Assembly: GCA_020631235.1 (NCBI GenBank)
Contig: JAHDHQ010000009.1
Span: 1 to 39,656, forward strand
Reading direction: 5' to 3'
Length of the DNA: 39,656 nucleotides
From: Saprospiraceae bacterium
GTDB taxonomy: Bacteria > Bacteroidota > Bacteroidia > Chitinophagales > Saprospiraceae
The translations under genes and the position numbers were made by a program. This document shows, in pieces, positions 1 through 9,000 of this stretch. The notes under the pieces are model-generated. The model had not been told where the DNA came from. It saw only the letters and a program-made list of their open reading frames with translations, and searched no databases. Positions within the stretch are counted from its first letter, which is position 1. The number at the start of each line of letters is the position of its first letter.

Positions 1-3000
1 ATCGCCATTTTCATCATTATTGTCACCTTCAGGATCGTTATCTGGATCATTATCTGGTGTACTGTCTGGATCATCATCAGACATATCTTCTCCATCTTCA
101 TCCTGAGCACCGCTAATTTCAGCAGAGTTTGTCCAATTAGAAGAAGGGTCTCCATCTGGACAAGGCTGAACTGTAAGCACAATAGGTACTGTATATGTTG
201 TTACAGGATTTATAGGACCTGCAATCGTTGTAACAGCTGTAGATGTAGCCATATCATAGGTCCATAATGGATTATTTGCTGCATCGAAGAAATATCCACA
301 AGGAATGTATTCCGTTACTTCCACTTCGTATGCTGAGATGTTTCCTTGATTGATCACATTAATATCAAAAGGAATATCATCACCATAGGTAATTGGATCT
401 GTCCAACTGGTAGTTTTAGTTAGTGCTAAGTCAAAAATTGGTATTACTTCCGGATCATGATCATCTTCATCTACTGTGCCATCATCATTAATTTCATCAT
501 TAGTATCATCATAAGGATCTCCACCTGCATCGTTGTCTGGGTCCATATCAGGGGTACTATCGATATCATCAATTGGATCGCCGTTTTCATCATCGGCGCC
601 ACTTATTTCAGCTTCATTAACTAAGCCAAGTGGATCACTTACATCAGTGATGCTTAATACCACCATAAGTAGTACCGAATCACCAGGTGCAATAGGCCCT
701 GCAATCGTTTGCTCATATACACCATCATTATCAAAATCTGTCCAACCATTGGTGTCAGCAGTGCTAATGACTGTTCCTGATGGCATATGTTCAGAAACTT
801 CTACATTAGTTGCCGCTAGATTTCCTTGATTATACACCCAAATATCAAAGGTAATATCGTCACCTAGGCCAACAGGGAATTCCTGATCTGGATTTATCAC
901 TTTTTGTAAAGCAAGATCAAATACCTCAGTAATCACTGGTATTGTTTCCCAATCTTGATCATCTTCATCATCCGTACCATCACCATCTTGTTGATTATCA
1001 TCACCTTCTGCGTCGTTATCTGGATCATCATCTGGATCACTGTCAATATCTGGAGGCATATTTCCGTTTTCGTCTTCTGCCATGGTAATTTCGGCAAAAT
1101 TCGTTAAGTCAGCAGGTGTCATTAATGCTGGATTGATTACTAAATCGATATTAATGAAAGCATATTCGCCTGCCAGGATAGGACCCGCAATTGTATTTTC
1201 TGGATTTCCATCGGCATCACTATCAACCCATCCATTCATATCGCTAGGGCTTAGTGTTAAATCAGCTGGCAAATAATCTACAACACCCACGTTATATGCA
1301 TCTACCGTGCCCTGATTGTATACAGTTACCACAAAGGTTACTACATCGCCTGGCATGTACGGAGCCATTTCGTCTGGACTTAATGTTTTAGTCAATGCTA
1401 AATCGAACATAGCCACTGGAAGTTCCACTGTGTCTTCGTCATCCTCTTCCTCTTCATCATTATCAGGATCATCATCTGGTGTACTGTCAGTGTCATCCTG
1501 AGGATCTCCATTTTCATCAAAGAATTCAGTTATTTCAGCGCTGTTTTCAATACTAGTTCCATCAAATGCAGCATCCAATGTCACTACTATTTCTAGCATT
1601 ACTACTTCTCCAGCTGTCATGCTTGCTATTACTTGGTCAGGATTGCCATCAGCATCAGCATCTACCCATCCATTTGTGTCAGCTGTACTTAATGTTAAGT
1701 ATGCTGGTAAGTAATCTTCAACCGTAACATTTGTCACATCCGTATTACCTTGATTTTCAATGGTAATCACGAAAGTTATGTCAGTACCTGGGTAAACAGG
1801 AACATCCTGATCAGGACTAAGTTCTTTATCTAAAGCTAAATCGTAAACATCTTCATCAGATGTGTAGAATACAGCAGGATCATGATCATCTTCATCATCA
1901 TTTCCATCGCCATCTTCTTGATTATCGTCACCATACTCATCGTTATCTGAATCATCATCTGGTGTAGAATCTATATCATCTGCAGGGTTTCCATCACCAT
2001 CCGAGGCACCACTAATTTCTGCCCAGTTGGTTAATTCAAATGGTGCAGGAGTCATAGGTAATACAGTTAGGACGAAATCTATACTTTCACAATCTCCAGG
2101 CGCTATAGGGCCAGGAATCGTGTTTTCATAATCACCATCCATATCCACATCGGTCCAGCCATTGGTATCATTGATACTGTATTCAGTACCTGCTGGTAAG
2201 TACTCTACGACCATCACATCAGTGGCAGTAATGGTTCCTTGATTACATACTTCTATTGTAAATGATACATCATCTCCAGGGCTTACGTATTGAGACTGAC
2301 CATCACTTAAAACTTTAGTTAAAGCTAAATCAAAGTAATCTATAGTTATTGTTTCTGGATCATGATCATCTTCATCATCATTTCCATCGCCATCTTCTTG
2401 ATTATCATCACCAAACTCATCATTATTAGGGTCATCGTCTGGGGTGCTGTCTACATCCTCAGGCATGTCACCATTTTCGTCTTCTGCTGCTCCGATTTCA
2501 GCCCAGTTTGTTAGTGAACCTTGGGTATCTGGTAAGACAACTAAACTAATTTGAATAGTTACTTCATTTCCAGCTGTCAAAGCATTTATAGTAATGGTAG
2601 GATTTCCATCGCCATCTAAGTCTGACCAACCATCAGCACTATTATTGCCATAGCTGTCCATATATTCAAGACCACTCGGCACATAATCCGTAACATCAAT
2701 ATTAAAAGCATCTACCGTTCCTTGATTAATTACTGTAATATCAAATACTACTTCATCTCCCGGCATGATTGGCATATCTTGAGTTGCCGAAAGTGTTTTT
2801 ACCAATGCTAAGTCAAATATTTCAACAGGCACAAATTCCCAATCATGGTCATCTTCATCATCACCTTCTGAGCCATCCTCCTCTGTTTCGTTATCATCTT
2901 CTGGATTCATAGAATCATTACTAGGATCCATATCTGGAGTACTATCAATATCTTCAGGATGATTTCCATCTTCGTCTTCTGCTGCACTAATTTCTGCTAT

Positions 3001-6000
3001 GTTTAGGTAATCATTTGGATCATTGCTTGCACAAGAAACCACAACATCCATTTGGATTATCGTCGACGTTCCTGCCATAACAGGACCTGGGATTACAAAT
3101 TCATAAACACCATCATTGTCACTATCTACCCATCCGTTTGGTTCTGGGCTATCCACTTCCAGACATGCACCCATACTATCTGTTAATTCAACATTGTATG
3201 CATCTACATTTCCTTGATTTATCACCTCAATATTGAAAGTAATCACGTCGCCAGGGTATACAGGCGTCTCTGTAGAAGGATCTAAGGTTTTAGCCAAAGC
3301 CAAATCAAAAATTGGTTCGTCTTCTACATTGATGATGGCAGGATCTGAATCATCTTCATCTCCATTTTCTCCATCTATAGAGTTATCTTCCGCATCTCCA
3401 TCATTTCCATCATCATCATCTGGTGTACTATCAATATCCTCTTGTGGAGTACCATCTTCATCCTCAGAACCCGTTATTTCAGCCACATTTTCTAAATCTG
3501 CTGGAGCTGCTAAATCTGGATCAACTTGTAGTGTAATAATAATGGTTTCTACTCCTGTGAATGCTGCTATTGGTCCTGCTATTGTGATTTCAGGATTACC
3601 ATCGGCGTCGCCATCTGACCATCCATCAGCACTATTATTGCCAAAGCTATCATCATACATCAAACCAGCAGGAATATAATCGATGATGCCAACATTGTAA
3701 GCATCAATACTTCCTTGATTGTATACCTTTACTTCAAAATCTACTAAATCACCAGGCATCACCGTTTGAGCTTGACCAGGCGCTAATGTTTTTGTCAAGG
3801 CTAAATCCGTATATTCCACTGGTACAGTTGCTGGATCTGAATCATCCTCATCACCATTTTCGCCATCTGTGGTATCATCGGTGTCTCCACCAACTTCTCC
3901 TCCAGGGTCGTTACCATCATCTTCATCAGCGGTAGAATCAATATCGTCATCCGTTGTATCATTGCCCATATCATCCATTGAGCCACTAATCTCTGCTACA
4001 TTAATATAGTCATCTGTACTCATAGCTGCTTGCACAGTTAATAGGATTTCAACTTGAGCGCACATTTCTGGATCAATAGGCCCAGCAATAGTGTTTTCAT
4101 ACAATCCATCATTATCGTCATCGGCCCATCCATTAGCATCCGAAGTGCTAAGAACATAACCATCAGGGATATAATCAGTAACTTCTACATTAGTTGCTAC
4201 AATGGTTCCTTGATTGCATACTTCGACAATAAAGTTTACATCATCACCTACTGTAACTGGAGTTACTGTTGCAGGATCTAACATTTTAGTTAATGCTAAA
4301 TCGACATATGGGATAGTTACCTCTTCTGGATCTTCGTCATCCTCACTTTGATCACCATCATCGTTGTTTACTTCAGAATCAACATCAGGGGTATCACCGC
4401 CAGTTACTTCCGCAACATTGGTGAACGTTCCAAACATATCTATTGATGCCATTAGGGTAAGTGTTTCACAATCACCGGCATCCATGGTTCCAATGGTCCA
4501 TACTCCAGGAGATCCAGGTGCGAACGAACCAGTAGTTACGCTATTCCCTGTATACGTTAAACCTGCTGGTAAATTTTCTTCTACTACCACATTATCTTGG
4601 CTATGTACTAAACCTAAGTCAGGGTCAAGCACATTACAAACTTCAATTTCATAAGTAACAATATCACCTAACTGAGCTGGATATGGCATGTCTACAATCG
4701 ACTTTTCAAGTTCGATATCAACACAAGGGATGGCGGTTATAGTATGTGCTGCTGAAACAGACGGACAGTCATCTGCATATCTAAAACCTTTCACTATGTA
4801 CTGTCCAGTAGCAGTCGGTCCATTCCATTCAGGAATAGTTGTAGATGCCTGTATAACTTCTAAGCCTGAAGTGAGTAAATACCATTCATAATAATCAAAT
4901 CCTGCATCTGTTGTTAATGTACCTGGGGCATAGCCATCACAGAATGTTAGATCTCCACCTATTCCGAGTTCTCCAATTGGCAATACTTGCACACTAACTT
5001 CATCCATTAATTCACATCCATCTCCAAATGTCAGTACAATACTGTAGTTATAAGTTCCTACATCTGGACTATTAAAGATAGGTTCAGAACTATTTGGATC
5101 ATCTAAATAAGTTGCAGGCATCCACTCAACTGTAACCCAATCTTGGTATTCATCTGGTATAGTAAGTACTAAATCAAGGTCTTGATCTTGACACGCCTCA
5201 TCCGCTTCCAATTCTAATTCAAAATCTGTGACTCCCAGTATAGATTTAGTTGTTTCATATGGACATTCGCCTATTGTTCCACTTATTGTAAACATCGTTT
5301 CAATGGATGGATCGTCAATGCTTAGGAATATACTATCTTCTGTCAATCGTTCTATCATGTTCGATGCAGGATCATAAGAAAGTGTATATCCACCACAAAG
5401 ATCGAAACCTAATTCTTGTCCATCACAAAGCACGGTTAAATCGTCTAATTCGGCGATAAAATCTGGCTCTATATTGGTAATTGGTGTGTCTTCATGATCA
5501 CATGCACAATCTGTTTCATAGGTTCTTCTAATGATAACAGGACATGCTTGAATGGCTGCTACTTCAAGACACATCATTACTGTCGTACTTTCTCCATTCT
5601 CCAGCGTAACATTATGTGTACCACTATTTAATTCTCCATCAAAAGAATCCACAAGCCCATTATTAGTTACATCATCATAGATGGACACAGTTACTTCGCC
5701 CGAATAAGCTGGTCCAGGATTAGATAAATCTACTTCATAACAGAAATCTACTGGATCTTCGCTATCTGTACAACTTGTACTTACTCGAATGTCCGTAGTT
5801 TCCAATGGTGGTTTTAACTCAAGAAATATAGAAGGATTTAAACTATTTTGAACAAATAAATCACACTCTGCTGGGGGTCCTGGAACACATGTAGCAGATT
5901 CCACAACGCTCTTAATATCTGCACCTAATTCGATATCTCCACATGAAGCATTATCTAACATGGCAGCTTCAAAAGTTAAAGACCAAGAACCACCTACTTC

Positions 6001-9000
6001 TATAGCGGGTGAATGAACACAAACTTGTAAGTCATTTCCTATTATCGTTTCTGTTGTCCAATCTGGAACAAAACCATTTGTGAAAGCTATCGATCCAGGA
6101 GTGTATGTTAATACATCAGTAGGTATAGTCACACAAGTAACTACACTGTCTGTTGTCGGATATTCAGAAATGTTTAGAGCAGTTATACCAAAAGTATTTG
6201 TCAACCCGCCGCAGAATAGTTCTGTAGGATTTGCTACAGCTAACAACTGAGCAAAATCTTCTGGATCCGCCCCATTTATAATAATAGGTAGAGACTCTAC
6301 ACTTCCCGAACTCAGCTTTCCAGGACCACAAGGATCACTTGCTAATGTTTCCGTTTTTGGCTTAGAGCCGGATAGAAACTCATCACAATTGGTTGTTACT
6401 TCAAATCGAAATGCTACTTTGTTACTATCAAGTGTAGAACTTACCCCTTTTAGTCCATTAATGTCAATGTAACTACTCCACAATGCATCATCAGACCAAG
6501 CATAATCAAGGCCTGAAACCACATCTGGATCAGGTACAGATGTCCAAGTACCGAAATTACCAAGCATTTCTACCGAACCTCCTGGGTAGGCTACTTCCCA
6601 ACTTCCAGGTACAACGGCCATTCCAAATGGTAATTCGAATGTTGGCTCAAGATTTAATAACAATAAGTTCTTAACATTTTTAGTTCTCACATGCAAGGTA
6701 AAAGTCTCACAAAGTTCTGGATTATCAGGTAATCCAAACCATTCAGTTTGTAAGTCCGCCTCTCCAAAAATGTAAGCATAACAAACTTCTGAAGAGCTAC
6801 ATGTTCCACTACCACCAAGGGCAGCTCTGACTTCTTCAGGTGAACATCCAGAACTAGCTCCAACGCAAATTTGTGGAGGTATAGTTCCTGGCTGTGGACA
6901 GTATAACAAGGTAGTTTTTACAAAAGCCGATATACATTCTGTAGTTCCCAATACAGTGGATGGGAAATCAATTTTATATTTCTTTAACTGACCATCATCA
7001 GAAACTAATGAAGATACTAATGGCATGGTTTCGGCCGCATCTAAGCAAGCTCCTTCAAAAGATACAGAATTAGGCACAGTGACATATCCACTAAATCCTA
7101 GCGCATCCATTGGATCTGGGTTACAAAATTCTATTTCCTTTATTTCAATACTAACTCCTGCACTTTCTGACGCAATCAATTCTTTTCCATCGACGTTTGC
7201 ACTCGTAATAGGTATTGAGGGTGTGACTTCACTATCATCTACAATCACAACTGGAAAAGGCGAATCGTCTTTACAGTAGATGGTATCATATCTTAATTCA
7301 TTATAATAATGAATACCGGATGCTAGTGGGATTTCATCAGCATAGGTTCTTGCTTCGTATGCAGGCCTTGAAGGGTGATCTGCAGCGACGAGAGTTGAAA
7401 TATATTTAAATGCACTACATTCATCCATAATATGACCAGCATTGCAATAGTCTAACTCTAACTTATATTCTAACAAGCCTTCTACAGGTAAAGGACAAAT
7501 CATACAATAGTCATAGGATAATTTTATGGTATCGCAATTATCTAATCCTACACCTAAACCTTTAATGCCTTGTTCTTGAAGATTAAAGATGATCTCTCCA
7601 GTTGTCCCATCATCTATAGCACAAAGATTATCATTGTATCCATCTACTGGACTACATAACATGTTTGTTGTTGAATCAACAAATATATCCGTGAAGGTGC
7701 CATTTCTTTCTATTTTTGCATTGGCACAATACGCTAATGGCGCATAAATAGGTGATGTAACATCATACATCTCTACGGCAGGTCTGTATTCAGCAGTAAA
7801 CCACGGATCACCTGTTGTTCCAGGAAGTTCTTCCACCCAAAAAGTGTGCTCTACTGTACCTCCACAATTATTTAAGGTTATATCTGTTCGAGCTTCCACA
7901 CCTCCAGCACAGGTTACATTAAATGGTTCAAAAGTACGACAGATGGAGCCCAAATTTGAGGTGTTACATCTTGCAGCAGCCCCAGCTATAGGGTCATATT
8001 TATAAAATCCAGCCGATGGATAAATTCGAGCTGTGGTTTCTAGTTCAGGTGCTATACCAAGATCTAATCCCGTTTCTCTATGTGGATTCTTTACTAGGGG
8101 AACTCTGAAAGTAAAATAAATTTTAGAGTTGAGTGTTACACCATAAGTCTCAATAAACTCATCCAAACAATCACCTTCAGCAAAATTGGACCAAGTACCA
8201 CCACACTCGTCTATTTTCTCATAGTTATATAAACTCCACGTCAAATATTGATTATCTCTGAAGTCGTAAGTATTATAACCAGCATTTCGATTACAAGGAT
8301 GTTCTATATTATAGGTTCCCCAAGGTTGCGCCCCGAAATTAGTGATGTTAGATTCATAATAAGTACTACTTCCTGAAGCTGCACATCCTGCTAAATCACT
8401 AATATCTACAATATGGGAGGTCCCATCTGGGTTTTCTACCCTAATAGTATCAAGTACGGAGGCTGCAGCATCAATTACGAGTGGAAGTTTGGGCATATTA
8501 ACTTCTGTACTTGACAAAGGATAATAACTCCAAGAAAAATCCCAAAAAACGGGGTCATTTACCAATTCAGGATTGAGAATCTCTAGAAAACCACGATGTT
8601 CAAGAGTATCTCCAGGCATAAATCTACCTAGATCAATTGCATACCCCTCATCAATAAGTTCTTCTCTGGTCCATTGCTCTGATGAAGTTTTATCTTTGTA
8701 TCCTAAGTTTACCCGTTCATTAGACAATGATTCATAAGATGCTACGCAAACACATCCAGTATCATTTGGATCAATTCTTAATAATGTACTTCGACAAGCT
8801 TTCAAGATTTCACAATCAGGATCACAATCTGTGCACACTGATGATATTTGTTGTGATGCAGCTAAGAATGAAGGTGGAGAACAAGAAGGTTCTTCCATTT
8901 CTAACTGAAACTTGTAGCAAACTAGTCCTGAAAAAGTCCCATCACCAAAATCAATTAAAAGTTCTGCTGCTCCTTCCGTTGGATAAGACATACTAACATT

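Larger units (their letters stand above)
1..4722 (-). repeat. Tandem DUF11 array of gene 1: nine complete units plus a partial tenth
   Basis: In order of translation the units start at about 4722, 4305, 3810, 3309, 2817, 2334, 1845, 1407, 921 and 435. Most are 139-167 aa. Each has the DLAL(T)K opening, a core with (Y/V/C)NQG, a domain end near NxAEI, and an acidic tail with the theme D(I/V)DSTPDxDxxNDxxxDDxD. Units 2-9 also carry a DxDxDG loop (for example DSDNDG, DADADG, DFDNDG) before an xIxGPI or similar strand, resembling EF-hand or thrombospondin type 3 calcium loops. Unit 1 is shorter and lacks that loop. Unit 10 lacks it too and resembles the gene 2 DUF11 units. Calcium binding is inferred from the motif only. 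Confidence 0.9.

Noticed and set aside
3233-3679. 148-aa plus-strand open frame rich in Ser
   Set aside because: It is the antisense of the DUF11 units and acidic linkers of gene 1. GAT/GAC codons read backwards give Ser- and Ile-rich text, and the same shadow recurs in each linker (for example 533-829, 1316-1501).
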